Shown: piece after piece, positions 1 through 8,893 of the stretch
How the letters are laid out: each line of letters starts with the position of its first letter
Numbering within the stretch: the stretch's first letter is position 1
Origin: Ruminococcus sp.
Lineage (GTDB): Bacteria > Bacillota > Clostridia > Oscillospirales > Acutalibacteraceae
Assembly (NCBI GenBank): GCA_022510945.1
Contig: JAFLSK010000001.1
Location: forward strand, 105,340 to 169,339
Reading direction: 5' to 3'
Length of the DNA: 64,000 nucleotides
Notes under the pieces: model-generated
The model's input: the letters and a program-made list of their open reading frames with translations, nothing else
Told to the model about the DNA's origin: nothing
The model's database searches: none
Position numbers and translations under genes: made by a program

Positions 1-1
1 T

Positions 2-1102
2 ATTCGCAAGAAGTATAAGCATAAAAAGCGTCGTCGCAAGGTTCAACCTAACAAGATTACATTTTTCTCTACACGCAGAGAGGAACTTTCGGGTAATTTT
101 GAATTTGTGTACAATAAGATTAAAGATGACGAAAATCTTGACATACACTTTATGTTCAACACCAAAACTTTCAGACAGATGACAAGGAAGGATATAGATG
201 AATTTGCCGAGATGTGCGCTACGAGTAAAGTTATCATCCTTGATGAGTTCACTCCGCAGATTCATTTGATTGACCTCAAACCCGAGACAAAGCTTATCCA
301 GCTTTGGCACGCGTGCGGCGCGTTCAAAACATTCGGATTCTCACGTCTCGGAAAGCCAAAGGGCTCACCTCAGCCTACGAGAATGCACCGTAACTATGAC
401 TATGTTACGGTAAGTTCAAAATATTGCAAGAAGTGCCACTCAGAGGGCTTTGGTATTTCGACCGATAACATTGTCCCGACAGGTATCGCCAGAACAGATA
501 TTTTCTTTGATAAAACGTACAAAGAAAAGGTCACAAACGAGTTTTATGAGGCTTATCCGAACTTCAGGGATAAGAAAATCATCCTCTTTGCTCCGACCTT
601 CCGAGGCGACCTCAAATCGAGCGCAAGATACCCTATGGATTTATTCGATATTCGCGAGGTATGCGAATCTCTCGGTGATGACTATGCTATAATTATCAAG
701 CATCATCCCTTTATAACCGAACAACATCCTATTCCTGAGGAGTATAGCGACAGGGTTATCGACCTCTCGGAAAGCACAGAAATCAACGATTTACTATTTG
801 TTTCCGATGTAGTTATAAGCGATTATTCTTCGCTTGTATTCGAAGCGTCGTTGCTTAATATTCCGATGCTGTTTTACGCTTATGACCTGCAGTCATATAT
901 TAAATCGCGTGACTTTTATTTTGATTTTAAGCTTTATATACCCGGTAAAATCTGCACTTCTCTGTACACTTTGCTCGAGGCGATTAAGAAAGAGGATTTT
1001 GAAACTGAGAAAATAGAGCGTTTCAGAAATATGTTCTTTGACGATCTCGACGGTAAGTCAACAGAGAGAATTGCAAAGTTAATTTACAAATGTTTGGAAT
1101 AA
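2..1102 (+). CDS. CDP-glycerol glycerophosphotransferase family protein, 5'-truncated
   Basis: This reading frame is open from base 2, so the start lies outside the window; 366 residues of the C-terminal part are visible. The GTG at 107 is an internal valine. Conserved patches match the glycerophosphotransferase domain of TagB/TagF-type enzymes: QLWHACG near residue 100, VPTGIARTD (the usual GxPRxD region), ILFAPTFRG, IIKHHPF, and SDVVISDYSSLVFE followed by a PMLFYAYDLQ stretch. Family members transfer glycerol-phosphate or related units during wall teichoic acid or other surface polymer synthesis at the cytoplasmic membrane face. The basic N-terminal run before the domain may be a linker. 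The exact acceptor and polymer cannot be told from sequence. Confidence 0.85.
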   Translation: MRKKYKHKKRRRKVQPNKITFFSTRREELSGNFEFVYNKIKDDENLDIHFMFNTKTFRQMTRKDIDEFAEMCATSKVIILDEFTPQIHLIDLKPETKLIQLWHACGAFKTFGFSRLGKPKGSPQPTRMHRNYDYVTVSSKYCKKCHSEGFGISTDNIVPTGIARTDIFFDKTYKEKVTNEFYEAYPNFRDKKIILFAPTFRGDLKSSARYPMDLFDIREVCESLGDDYAIIIKHHPFITEQHPIPEEYSDRVIDLSESTEINDLLFVSDVVISDYSSLVFEASLLNIPMLFYAYDLQSYIKSRDFYFDFKLYIPGKICTSLYTLLEAIKKEDFETEKIERFRNMFFDDLDGKSTERIAKLIYKCLE

Positions 1103-1106
1103 ATAC

Positions 1107-1135
1107 TTGACAAACAACATTTTTAGGTATATAAT
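1107..1135 (+). promoter_or_regulatory. Sigma-A type promoter of the infC-rpmI-rplT operon
   Basis: TTGACA at 1107-1112 and TATAAT at 1130-1135 are separated by 17 bases, an exact match to the vegetative consensus. Transcription should begin near 1142, giving a leader of about 150 nt before infC. Confidence 0.9.
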
Positions 1136-1141
1136 CAGTGA

Positions 1142-1265
1142 GTAAAAATAAAGCAAAGCAGAAATGCTTTCACCTGTGGGGTGTCGTCTGCACGGGTCAA
1201 TACTCAAAAACTTAGAGTTTCTTTGTATTGTAATGCGGACGGATTTCTGTCCGCATTTATTTTTT
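1142..1265 (+). promoter_or_regulatory. Structured infC leader with attenuator (L20-leader type)
   Basis: The leader folds into successive hairpins: AAAGCA (1155-1160) with a GAAA tetraloop and TGCTTT (1165-1170); a CACC/GGGTG stem near 1171-1183; and CAATAC (1198-1203) with GTATTG (1225-1230). It ends in an intrinsic terminator, AATGCGGAC (1232-1240) with GTCCGCATT (1249-1257), followed by a T-rich run. In Firmicutes the infC-rpmI-rplT operon is controlled by L20 binding to such a leader, which causes premature termination. Position and architecture fit this; assignment to the Rfam L20 leader is inference. Confidence 0.75.
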
Positions 1266-1290
1266 ATGTAACATATGGAGGTGCTTTGTT

Positions 1291-1809
1291 ATCAGTAAGC
1301 AGGACATTCAGATCAACGACGATATCCGAGACAGTGAACTTCGCGTTATAAGCGCTACGGGTGAACAGCTCGGTATTATGTCGGCTAAAGAAGCGCTTGA
1401 TCTGGCGGCTAAGGACGATCTTGATCTCGTGAAGGTTGCCCCGCAGGCTAAACCGCCTGTGTGCAAAATTATGGATTACGGTAAGTACAGATTCGAGCAG
1501 GCTAAGCGTGAAAAAGAAGCCCGCAAAAATCAAAAGATTGTTGATACTAAGGAAGTGCGTCTTTCCCTCAATATCGACACTCACGACTTTAACACCAAGC
1601 TCAACAACGCAATCAAGTTTATTAAGCACGGTGATAAGGTGAAGGTATCTATCCGTTTCCGCGGACGTGAGATGGGTCACTCTGAGTTTGGCTACGATAT
1701 TATGAAGCGTTTTTCCGACGCTTGTGCGGAACACGCTGTAATTTCTAAGCCCGCAAAACTCGAAGGCCGAAATATGCTTATGTTCCTTGCACCGAAACCA
1801 AACAAGTAA
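1291..1809 (+). CDS. infC: Translation initiation factor IF-3
   Basis: IF-3 binds the 30S subunit, keeps it apart from 50S and checks the start codon and initiator tRNA. The N-terminal domain (INDDIRDSELRVI, GEQLGIMSAKEAL) and the C-terminal domain (KEVRLSLNIDTHDF, VKVSIRFRGREM) are both present. The N-terminal domain begins well upstream of the first ATG (1378). The only start consistent with homology is the ATC at 1291, seven bases after a strong GGAGGTG, giving 172 residues, the family's normal size. A rare AUC/AUU/AUA start is a known hallmark of infC and gives autoregulation, because IF-3 discriminates against such codons. First gene of the operon with rpmI and rplT. Confidence 0.95.
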   Translation: MSKQDIQINDDIRDSELRVISATGEQLGIMSAKEALDLAAKDDLDLVKVAPQAKPPVCKIMDYGKYRFEQAKREKEARKNQKIVDTKEVRLSLNIDTHDFNTKLNNAIKFIKHGDKVKVSIRFRGREMGHSEFGYDIMKRFSDACAEHAVISKPAKLEGRNMLMFLAPKPNK

Positions 1810-1834
1810 AAAAAGTTAAGGAGGATAAATAATT

Positions 1835-2032
1835 ATGCCAAAAATTAAGACACACAGCGGAGCTAAAAAGCGTTTTAAGCTCACAAAGAACGGAAAGGTT
1901 GTTAGAGCACACGCTAACAAATCTCACATTCTTAACAAGAAGACAAGAAAGCGTAAAAGAGGTCTCCGCCAGACAACTTGTGCTGATAAGACCAACGTAG
2001 CACAGATTAAGAGACTTATTCCTTACAAATAA
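1835..2032 (+). CDS. rpmI: 50S ribosomal protein L35
   Basis: A 65-residue, very basic protein beginning [15 protein letters not shown] with the conserved [13 protein letters not shown] segment, typical of bL35, a late-assembling large-subunit protein. A good ribosome-binding site (aaggaggataa) precedes the ATG. It lies 25 bases after infC and 37 before rplT in the standard operon and should share the L20-sensitive leader. Confidence 0.98.
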   Translation: MPKIKTHSGAKKRFKLTKNGKVVRAHANKSHILNKKTRKRKRGLRQTTCADKTNVAQIKRLIPYK

Positions 2033-2069
2033 TCTTACTTTGATATTGAATTAACGGAGGTATTTAACA

Positions 2070-2423
2070 ATGGCACGAGTAAAAGGTGCGATGGCTACTC
2101 GCAAGAGAAGAAAAAAAGTTTTAAAAGCCGCTAAGGGCTATTTCGGTTCTAAATCAAGACATTTTAAAATGGCCAAACAGGCCGTTATGAAGTCCGGTAA
2201 CTATGCATATATCGGTCGTAAGCAGAAGAAGAGAGATTTCCGTCGTCTCTGGATTACGCGTATCTCTGCTGCTTGCAAGGCTAACGGCGTAAACTATTCT
2301 ACATTTATGAACGGTCTCAAGAAGGCAGGCGTAACACTTAACCGCAAGATGTTATCCGAAATTGCTATCTCTGACCCTGCTGCTTTCACTGCTCTTGTTG
2401 AGCAGGCTAAGGCTGCAAAATAA
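2070..2423 (+). CDS. rplT: 50S ribosomal protein L20
   Basis: A 117-residue basic protein starting [16 protein letters not shown] with the [27 protein letters not shown] core of bL20 (conserved SRHFK and [18 protein letters not shown] patches). L20 binds 23S rRNA early in 50S assembly and, in Firmicutes, binds the leader of its own operon to promote early termination. It has a strong SD (acggaggt) and is followed directly by an intrinsic terminator, so it is probably the end of the main transcript. Confidence 0.98.
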   Translation: MARVKGAMATRKRRKKVLKAAKGYFGSKSRHFKMAKQAVMKSGNYAYIGRKQKKRDFRRLWITRISAACKANGVNYSTFMNGLKKAGVTLNRKMLSEIAISDPAAFTALVEQAKAAK

Positions 2424-2435
2424 TTTAACGTAATT

Positions 2436-2463
2436 GCGTTTGGGTAAATTCCCAAACGCTTTT
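2436..2463 (+). terminator. Intrinsic terminator after rplT
   Basis: Perfect 9-bp stem GCGTTTGGG (2436-2444) and CCCAAACGC (2451-2459), 6-nt loop, then a short T run. The T run is only four long, so read-through into the next gene is likely. Confidence 0.85.
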
Positions 2464-2484
2464 GCTATTTCTATCGGTGGTATT

Positions 2485-3267
2485 ATGATTAAAATTACTG
2501 CAAAAGATAATCCGCTTATAAAGCATATTAATAAGCTTATAAAAAGTGCGAAATACCGTAAAGAAAGCTGCGAGTTTATCGCAGAGGGCGTAAGATTGTG
2601 CGAGGATGCGTTTCTGTCTGATGCTGAAATAACAGCTTTGGTTGTAAGTGAGACAGCGCTCGAAAAATATGCTGATGTAATAAAAAAAATAAGTCAGAGT
2701 GCAAGTGGTTTTTATGTTGTTTCAAACTCACTTTTCAGCTCGATGTCGGACACAAAATCTCCGCAGGGCGTACTTTGCGTTATAAAAACTCTTGACAAAA
2801 GCACTCTATTTGATAAAATAAAAGATAATGGGAAATTTTTGGCTCTTGATAACGTTCAGGACCCGTCAAACCTCGGTACGATTCTAAGAACTGCCGAGGC
2901 TGTCGGCATTGACGGTATTGTGATGTCAAAGGATTGCTGTGATATATATTCTCCGAAGGTTGTCAGGGGAAGTATGGGCGCTGTTTTCAGACTTCCGTAT
3001 ATTATCACCGAAACAATCGAGGAGTTTATAAAATCTAACAGAAGCCTCACTTCATATGCGTCTGTTGTGGACAGAAATGTCGCTAAAATTACAGATATAG
3101 ACTTTAATGCTCCGTGTGTTGTGGCTATCGGCAACGAGGGTAACGGACTGAAAAAGGCTACAATCGAAGCCTGCAACTCATCTTTCACCATTCCGATGAA
3201 AGGCAGGGCCGAGTCGTTGAACGCTGCTGTTGCCGCAAGCATAATAATTTGGGAACTTGTAAAATGA
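2485..3267 (+). CDS. TrmH/SpoU-family RNA 2'-O-methyltransferase
   Basis: A 260-residue SPOUT-class enzyme that should transfer methyl from S-adenosylmethionine to a ribose 2'-OH in rRNA or tRNA. It has an N-terminal substrate-binding domain (residues 1-95) and a catalytic knot domain with the three family motifs: NVQDPSNLGTILRTAEA, VAIGNEGNGL, and IPMKGRAESLNAAVAASI. The ATG at 2485 starts the conserved MIKITAKDNPLIKHI segment; its SD (ggtggt) is weak. It sits between rplT and dprA, overlaps dprA by four bases, and resembles the YsgA-type methyltransferase often found after rplT in Firmicutes. The exact nucleotide modified is not known from sequence. Confidence 0.88.
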   Translation: MIKITAKDNPLIKHINKLIKSAKYRKESCEFIAEGVRLCEDAFLSDAEITALVVSETALEKYADVIKKISQSASGFYVVSNSLFSSMSDTKSPQGVLCVIKTLDKSTLFDKIKDNGKFLALDNVQDPSNLGTILRTAEAVGIDGIVMSKDCCDIYSPKVVRGSMGAVFRLPYIITETIEEFIKSNRSLTSYASVVDRNVAKITDIDFNAPCVVAIGNEGNGLKKATIEACNSSFTIPMKGRAESLNAAVAASIIIWELVK

Positions 3268-4460
3268 AGAATATAGAATACTGGATTTGGTTTACTCAGG
3301 CAATCGGATATTGTACGCCTGCTGCAAAGCAAATAACTCAGATTTACGACAGTATAGAGGATTTTTACCACGGCGGTGAGCCCGAGTGGATTTTATCGGG
3401 ACTTTTCAACAGTAACGAAATTGATAAACTTCTGAAAACTCCCCTTTCGGTTTCTGACCAAATTATCCAAAAGTGTAATAAATACTGTTATGAGATGATG
3501 ACAATAGAAGATAGCTCGTATCCCAAGTGCCTGTATTCTATAGATAATCCACCCGCGGTTTTGTATATCTCTGGATTTTTGCCCGATATTGACGACAGAA
3601 TGTCTATCGGCGTTGTCGGAACACGCCGTGCGTCTGTATATGGAATGAACGCTGCGTATGATTTCGCAAAAAATCTTGCGAAACACGGTGTTACTATCGT
3701 AAGCGGCGGCGCAAGAGGAATAGACTCCTCCTCGCACGTCGGTGCGCTTGCTGCTGATGGAGTGACTGTTTGTGTACTCGGATGCGGCATTAACTACGAT
3801 TACCTCAGAGAAAACGAGCGTATGCGCAGAGATATTACTTTTAAAGGCGCTGTTATCTCAGAGTATCCGCCTGATACAGAGGCCTATCCTTTCCATTTTC
3901 CGCAGAGGAACAGAATTATTTCCGCACTTTCCGACGGGATACTTGTGATAGAAGCGGGCAAAAAGAGCGGTTCACTTATAACTGTAGAACACGGTCTGGA
4001 ACAGGATATAAATAAGAAGATTTTTGCTCTCGCAGGTTCTATAGACTCTCGTTTTGACGGCACAAATACGCTGATTAAGGAGAGAGTCGCGGAGCTTGTC
4101 ACTGATTATAAGGATATTTTAAATGCATATGATAATCTCTATGCAACGAGTGAGGTAACGCCCGACTCTGTTCCATATGACGATTACGTTGAGGTGGTAC
4201 CTGTAAAGGGTAAGGCGCCAAAGGATGTTTACGGTATCCGCACCAAAGATCTCACCGAGGCTCCTGCGCATAGGGATAACCTGAATCTTACCAAAGAACA
4301 AAGCGATATTTATTATGCAATAGGCAATAAGCCTGTTCATATTGATGAAATATCTGAAATTACTAATCTGCCGGTGAACGAAATTCTTCCGGTTCTTACG
4401 ATATTAGAACTTCAAAAGCTGATTAAATCGGTTCAGGGCAGAGGTTATATTCTAAATTAA
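3264..4460 (+). CDS. dprA: DNA-processing protein DprA (Smf)
   Basis: DprA binds incoming single-stranded DNA and loads RecA during natural transformation; it is widespread even in species not known to be competent. The 398-residue protein has an N-terminal helical region, a Rossmann-like core with GVVGTRRASVYG, the SGGARGIDSSSHVGAL signature and PQRNRIISALSDG, then a C-terminal winged-helix domain ending RGYILN. The ATG at 3264 overlaps the stop of the methyltransferase gene (ATGA), indicating translational coupling. It is followed by topA, as in many Firmicutes. Confidence 0.95.
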   Translation: MKNIEYWIWFTQAIGYCTPAAKQITQIYDSIEDFYHGGEPEWILSGLFNSNEIDKLLKTPLSVSDQIIQKCNKYCYEMMTIEDSSYPKCLYSIDNPPAVLYISGFLPDIDDRMSIGVVGTRRASVYGMNAAYDFAKNLAKHGVTIVSGGARGIDSSSHVGALAADGVTVCVLGCGINYDYLRENERMRRDITFKGAVISEYPPDTEAYPFHFPQRNRIISALSDGILVIEAGKKSGSLITVEHGLEQDINKKIFALAGSIDSRFDGTNTLIKERVAELVTDYKDILNAYDNLYATSEVTPDSVPYDDYVEVVPVKGKAPKDVYGIRTKDLTEAPAHRDNLNLTKEQSDIYYAIGNKPVHIDEISEITNLPVNEILPVLTILELQKLIKSVQGRGYILN

Positions 4461-4521
4461 TATTATTTTATCGACAGCGGTAAGCCAAAAGAATTGAAAT
4501 ATAGAAAGGTTATGAAAATTA

Positions 4522-6597
4522 ATGTCAAATCTTGTTATTGTTGAGTCGCCTGCAAAGGCTAAGACAATCAAAAAGTATTTAGGAAAAGACTACGATGTTA
4601 TTGCGTCGATGGGTCACGTTCGAGACCTTCCTAACGCAAGACTGAGTGTTGATATAAAAAACAATTATGAGCCTAACTATACCATTATTAAGGGAAAAGA
4701 AGCACTCGTAAAGGATATTAAAAAGCACGCTGAAAATTCGGATAAAGTATATCTCGCAACCGACCCCGACCGCGAGGGTGAGGCGATTTCGTGGCATTTA
4801 GCATATATTCTCGACTTGGACCTTAACGATGCAAATCGAGTTGAATTTAATGAAATTACAAAAACAGGCGTCAGCAACGGTATGAGTGCTCCCAGAAGCA
4901 TCAATACTAACCTTGTGAATGCTCAGCAGGCTCGCCGTGTGCTCGACAGACTTGTCGGCTATAAGCTCAGTCCGTTCGTTTCTCAGAAAATCAGACGCGG
5001 TATGTCGGCTGGCAGAGTTCAGTCTGTTGCGGTAAGAATTATCGTAGACAGGGAGGAAGAAATAAGAGCCTTTAAGCCCGAGGAATACTGGAGCATTGAC
5101 GCTAAATTTATACCGAAGGGTTCGAGAAAGTCTTTCCCCGCAACCTTATATCTAGGTAAAGATAAGATAAGCAATCAGGAGGAAGCTGAGAAGATTCTCG
5201 CTGACCTCGAAGGCGCAGAGTACACCGTAACAAGCGTAAAGAACGGCACACGCAAGAAATCTCCCGCACCGCCGTTCATCACCTCAACTCTCCAGCAGGA
5301 GGCTTCAAGAAAGCTAGGCTTCCAGTCGAGACGTACTATGCGTGTTGCTCAGGAACTGTACGAGGGTATTGAAATAGACGATTTGGGCGCAACAGGTCTT
5401 ATAACATATATGCGTACTGATTCACTGAGGATTTCAAACCAAGCTATCGCCGAGGTGACTGATTATATCGGCAAGAAGTACGGCGAAAAGTACCTTCCGT
5501 CTAAGCCGAGATTCTTTAAATCTCGCTCCAATGCTCAGGACGGACACGAGGCTATTCGTCCGTCTATGCCGTCATTAGAGCCAGATAAAATAAAACATAA
5601 CCTTACAAGCGACCAGTATAAGCTATATAGCCTTATCTGGAAGCGTTTCGTTGCATCTCAGATGGCTGAGTGTGTACAAAAAACTACGCGAGCGGACATC
5701 GAGGGCAATGGCTACGTTTTCAAAGCGTCCGGCTACAGAGTATCTTTCGACGGATTTACTTCGCTTTATGTGGAGAGTAAAGATGTTGCGGAGGAAAAAA
5801 CCTCTGAGCTGCCAGAGCTCGAAAATGGTATGACGGTGCGTAAAAAGGAGATAGTTCCTAACCAGCACTTTACCCAAGCACCGCCGCGATACACCGAAGC
5901 GTCTCTTATCAGAGCGCTCGAGGAGCACGGTATAGGCAGACCGTCGACATATGCCGCAACTATTTCTACAATTACAAACCGTGAGTACGTTAAGCGCGAG
6001 AGCAAAACTCTTGTTCCCACCGAGCTCGGCGAAGCTATGGTTAAGCTAATGAAGGAACGTTTTCCGAATATTGTAAACGTAAAGTTTACTGCTCAGATGG
6101 AGCAGGACCTCGATACGGTTGAACAGGGTGACGTCGAGTGGAAGGCTCTTATTGACGACTTCTATAAGGATTTCGAGAAAACCTTAGCTGAGGCAAAGAA
6201 CGAGATGAACGGCGTAAAGATTCAGCTCGAAGAAGATAAAACCGATATTATCTGCGAAAATTGCGGAAGAAATATGGTTATAAAAGTCGGCAGATTCGGA
6301 AAGTTCATCGCTTGTCCCGGTTACCCGGAGTGTAAGAACGTTAAAAAGTTCGTTCAAAAGGTGGGTGTTAAGTGCCCGAAGTGCGCCGACGGTGATGTTA
6401 TAGTTAAAACTACTAAGAGAAAAACTAATTTCTACGGTTGCAGTAATTATCCGAAATGCGACTTTGTTTCGTGGTATGAACCTGTTGATGAGCGTTGTCC
6501 GCAGTGTGGCGAAATTCTCTTCAAGAAGAAGGGCAAAAAACAGGTGCTTTTCTGCCAGAATAAGGACTGCGGCTACGAGAAAGCCGTCAAGAACTGA
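4522..6597 (+). CDS. topA: DNA topoisomerase I
   Basis: A type IA topoisomerase of 691 residues that relaxes negative supercoils through a 5'-phosphotyrosine intermediate. The N-terminal TOPRIM domain (VIVESPAKAKTIKKYLG, ATDPDREGEAISWHL with the acidic metal-binding residues), the active-site tyrosine in GLITYMRTDS and the QTRRVLDRLVGYKLSP-like region are all present. The C-terminus carries three four-cysteine zinc fingers (CENC...CPGYPEC, CPKC...CSNYPKC, CPQC...CQNKDC). The start follows a spaced AAAGG. The stop overlaps the trmFO start (TGATG). Confidence 0.97.
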   Translation: MSNLVIVESPAKAKTIKKYLGKDYDVIASMGHVRDLPNARLSVDIKNNYEPNYTIIKGKEALVKDIKKHAENSDKVYLATDPDREGEAISWHLAYILDLDLNDANRVEFNEITKTGVSNGMSAPRSINTNLVNAQQARRVLDRLVGYKLSPFVSQKIRRGMSAGRVQSVAVRIIVDREEEIRAFKPEEYWSIDAKFIPKGSRKSFPATLYLGKDKISNQEEAEKILADLEGAEYTVTSVKNGTRKKSPAPPFITSTLQQEASRKLGFQSRRTMRVAQELYEGIEIDDLGATGLITYMRTDSLRISNQAIAEVTDYIGKKYGEKYLPSKPRFFKSRSNAQDGHEAIRPSMPSLEPDKIKHNLTSDQYKLYSLIWKRFVASQMAECVQKTTRADIEGNGYVFKASGYRVSFDGFTSLYVESKDVAEEKTSELPELENGMTVRKKEIVPNQHFTQAPPRYTEASLIRALEEHGIGRPSTYAATISTITNREYVKRESKTLVPTELGEAMVKLMKERFPNIVNVKFTAQMEQDLDTVEQGDVEWKALIDDFYKDFEKTLAEAKNEMNGVKIQLEEDKTDIICENCGRNMVIKVGRFGKFIACPGYPECKNVKKFVQKVGVKCPKCADGDVIVKTTKRKTNFYGCSNYPKCDFVSWYEPVDERCPQCGEILFKKKGKKQVLFCQNKDCGYEKAVKN

Positions 6598-7907
6598 TGC
6601 ATATTAATGTTATCGGCGCAGGACTTGCAGGCTGTGAGGCATCGCATCAGATTGCAAAGCGTGGAATAAAGGTAAAGCTTTATGAAATGAAGCCTTATAA
6701 AAAAAGTCCTGCTCATAAATCGGATTTATTCTGCGAGCTTGTATGCTCAAATTCCTTTAAAGCGGACAGAGTAAGTTCTGCCGCGGGACTTCTTAAGGAA
6801 GAAATGAGAAAACTCGACTCACTTCTTCTTAAAGCCGCAGATAATGCGAGAGTTCCTGCAGGTGGTGCACTCGCTGTAGATAGAGATATTTTCTCTGAAT
6901 ATGTTACAAATGCAATAAAATGCAATGAAAATATAGAGATAATCAGCGAGGAAATTACTAAGATTCCCGAGAATGAAATTACTGTTATTGCAACGGGACC
7001 TTTGACATCCGATAAATTTGCTGAGAAAATTTATGATAGATTCGGTAGCGCTATGTCCTTTTATGACGCAGCAGCGCCGATAGTTACGCTAGAGAGCGTT
7101 GATTTGGAAAGAGCGTTCTTTGAGTCGCGTTATGGTAAGGGAGACGGAACGGATTACCTCAACTGTCCGATGAATAAGGAAGAATATGAGGTTTTCTATG
7201 ACGCTCTCGTAAACGCCGAGCGCGCACCTGTGCACGATTTTGACGTTCGCGATCCGAAGGTGTATGAGGGCTGTATGCCCATTGAGGTTATGGCGCAAAG
7301 AGGACACGATACAATTCGATTCGGACCTATGAAACCCGTAGGACTCACCGATCCACGCACGGGTCACAGACCGTGGGCTGTGTTGCAACTGCGCAAAGAG
7401 AATTCGCAGGGAACAATGTTTAATCTTGTTGGATTCCAGACCAACCTGAAATTCGGCGAGCAAAAGCGTGTTTTCAGCCTTATTCCTGCGCTCAAGAACG
7501 CAGAATTTGTGCGTTATGGGGTTATGCACAGAAACACATTCCTAAATTCTCCTAAGGTTTTAAACAACGATTTTTGCACAAAAACAGACAGCAACCTGTT
7601 CTTTGCGGGTCAAATTACGGGGGTAGAGGGCTATATGGAGTCCGCTTCGTCGGGTATAATCGCCGGTATTAACGCCGCAAGAAGTGCAAAAGGTGAGGAT
7701 ACAATACTTCTGCCTAACACGACTGTTATAGGCTGTCTCAGTAGATATATTGCAGACGATAGTATAAAGAACTTTCAGCCTATGGGAGCAAATTTCGGAA
7801 TACTACCTGAGCTTGAAAACAGACCGAGAGACAAAAAGCTTCGCGGACAAGCGTATGCCGACAGGGCGTTAGCTGATTTGGATAGATATTTAGAGGATGT
7901 GATTTGA
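6597..7907 (+). CDS. trmFO: Methylenetetrahydrofolate-tRNA-(uracil-5-)-methyltransferase
   Basis: A folate/FAD-dependent enzyme that makes ribothymidine at U54 in the tRNA T-loop using methylene-THF as carbon donor. The 436-residue protein opens with the FAD-binding fold (INVIGAGLAGCEASHQIAKRG) and contains LVCSNSFKADR, TGPLTSDKF, GQITGVEGYMESASSG and a C-terminal GANFGILPEL motif, all typical of TrmFO/Gid. It overlaps topA upstream and plsX downstream, repeating the topA-trmFO order of B. subtilis, but xerC does not follow here; it is near 38 kb instead. Confidence 0.96.
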   Translation: MHINVIGAGLAGCEASHQIAKRGIKVKLYEMKPYKKSPAHKSDLFCELVCSNSFKADRVSSAAGLLKEEMRKLDSLLLKAADNARVPAGGALAVDRDIFSEYVTNAIKCNENIEIISEEITKIPENEITVIATGPLTSDKFAEKIYDRFGSAMSFYDAAAPIVTLESVDLERAFFESRYGKGDGTDYLNCPMNKEEYEVFYDALVNAERAPVHDFDVRDPKVYEGCMPIEVMAQRGHDTIRFGPMKPVGLTDPRTGHRPWAVLQLRKENSQGTMFNLVGFQTNLKFGEQKRVFSLIPALKNAEFVRYGVMHRNTFLNSPKVLNNDFCTKTDSNLFFAGQITGVEGYMESASSGIIAGINAARSAKGEDTILLPNTTVIGCLSRYIADDSIKNFQPMGANFGILPELENRPRDKKLRGQAYADRALADLDRYLEDVI

Positions 7908-8893
7908 TGAAGATTATCGTAGACGCAATGGGTGGGGATAACGCGCCGCTTGAAATTATAAAAGGCTGCGCAGAGGCTCAGACTGAATTTGAACTTGATA
8001 TTATTCTTGTAGGCAATGAGGATATTGTCAAAAAATCCGCCCAAGAAAACGGTATTGATATTTCAAAAATGCAACTTGTAAATACCACTGAGGTTATTGC
8101 GACCGACGACGACCCACAGTCTGTCCTTAAAACCAAGCCCGACAGTTCAATGGCTGTCGCTTTGAAAATGCTTGCTGACGGCGATGGTGACGCGTTCGTA
8201 AGCGCCGGAAACAGCGGTGCGTTGTGCGTAGGCGGCACCTTGATTGTCAAGAGAATAAAGGGCGTTAAGCGACCCGGATTCGCTCCGATTCTTCCGCATT
8301 TTAACGGTGGGTGCTTTATGCTTGTTGACGCAGGCGCAAACCTCGAGTCACGACCCGAAATGCTTTTGCAATACGCTATAATGGGTTCTGCGTATATGGA
8401 AAAAGTTATGGGTATAGAAAACCCGCGAGTTGGACTTGCAAACGTTGGTTCAGAGGAGCATAAAGGACTTGAGTTACAACATAAAGCGTTTGAACTCCTT
8501 AAAAATTCCGGGCTTAACTTTGTCGGAAACGTTGAGAGTCGCGACTTACCGTATGGCGCATGCGATGTGCTTGTATGCGACGGTTTTACGGGCAATATGA
8601 TACTAAAAACCTACGAGGGCGTTGCAAAAGCTCTTATGAGCAAGGTTAAAGAACTTTTTTCAAAGAATACTAAGAATAAGGTTGCCGCTGCTCTGGTTAT
8701 GAGCGATTTAAAGGCAATGGCAAAAGAGTTCGATTATAACGAATACGGCGGCGCACCGATTATGGGCACAGCAAAGCCCGTATTCAAGGCGCACGGCAGC
8801 GCAAAGGCAAAGACCTTTAAAAATGCTCTTAGGCTTACAAAAGACTATGTTGACGCAAATGTTATTGAAGAAATAGCTAAGGCTGTGAAATAA
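7907..8893 (+). CDS. plsX: Phosphate acyltransferase PlsX
   Basis: PlsX converts acyl-ACP to acyl-phosphate, the acyl donor for PlsY in phospholipid synthesis; it is peripheral to the membrane. The 328-residue protein begins MKIIVDAMGGDNAPLEIIKG and has the SAGNSGAL and VCDGFTGNMILKTYEG signatures. The ATG at 7907 overlaps the trmFO stop (TGATG); the in-frame TTG just before it is unlikely to be used. The next gene, rnc, begins at the base right after the stop. The acyl carrier protein gene usually found between plsX and rnc is absent here. Confidence 0.96.
   Translation: MKIIVDAMGGDNAPLEIIKGCAEAQTEFELDIILVGNEDIVKKSAQENGIDISKMQLVNTTEVIATDDDPQSVLKTKPDSSMAVALKMLADGDGDAFVSAGNSGALCVGGTLIVKRIKGVKRPGFAPILPHFNGGCFMLVDAGANLESRPEMLLQYAIMGSAYMEKVMGIENPRVGLANVGSEEHKGLELQHKAFELLKNSGLNFVGNVESRDLPYGACDVLVCDGFTGNMILKTYEGVAKALMSKVKELFSKNTKNKVAAALVMSDLKAMAKEFDYNEYGGAPIMGTAKPVFKAHGSAKAKTFKNALRLTKDYVDANVIEEIAKAVK

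Noticed and set aside
107..109. GTG 107 as the start of the first gene
   Set aside because: The frame is open to the window edge with coding-like residues upstream, so the gene is truncated rather than starting here.
1264..1734. Minus-strand frame of 156 codons opposite infC
   Set aside because: It mirrors the infC reading frame, has no SD or family resemblance, and infC is certain.
7978..8595. Minus-strand frame of 205 codons opposite plsX
   Set aside because: Serine/proline-rich antisense shadow of plsX with no ribosome-binding site.
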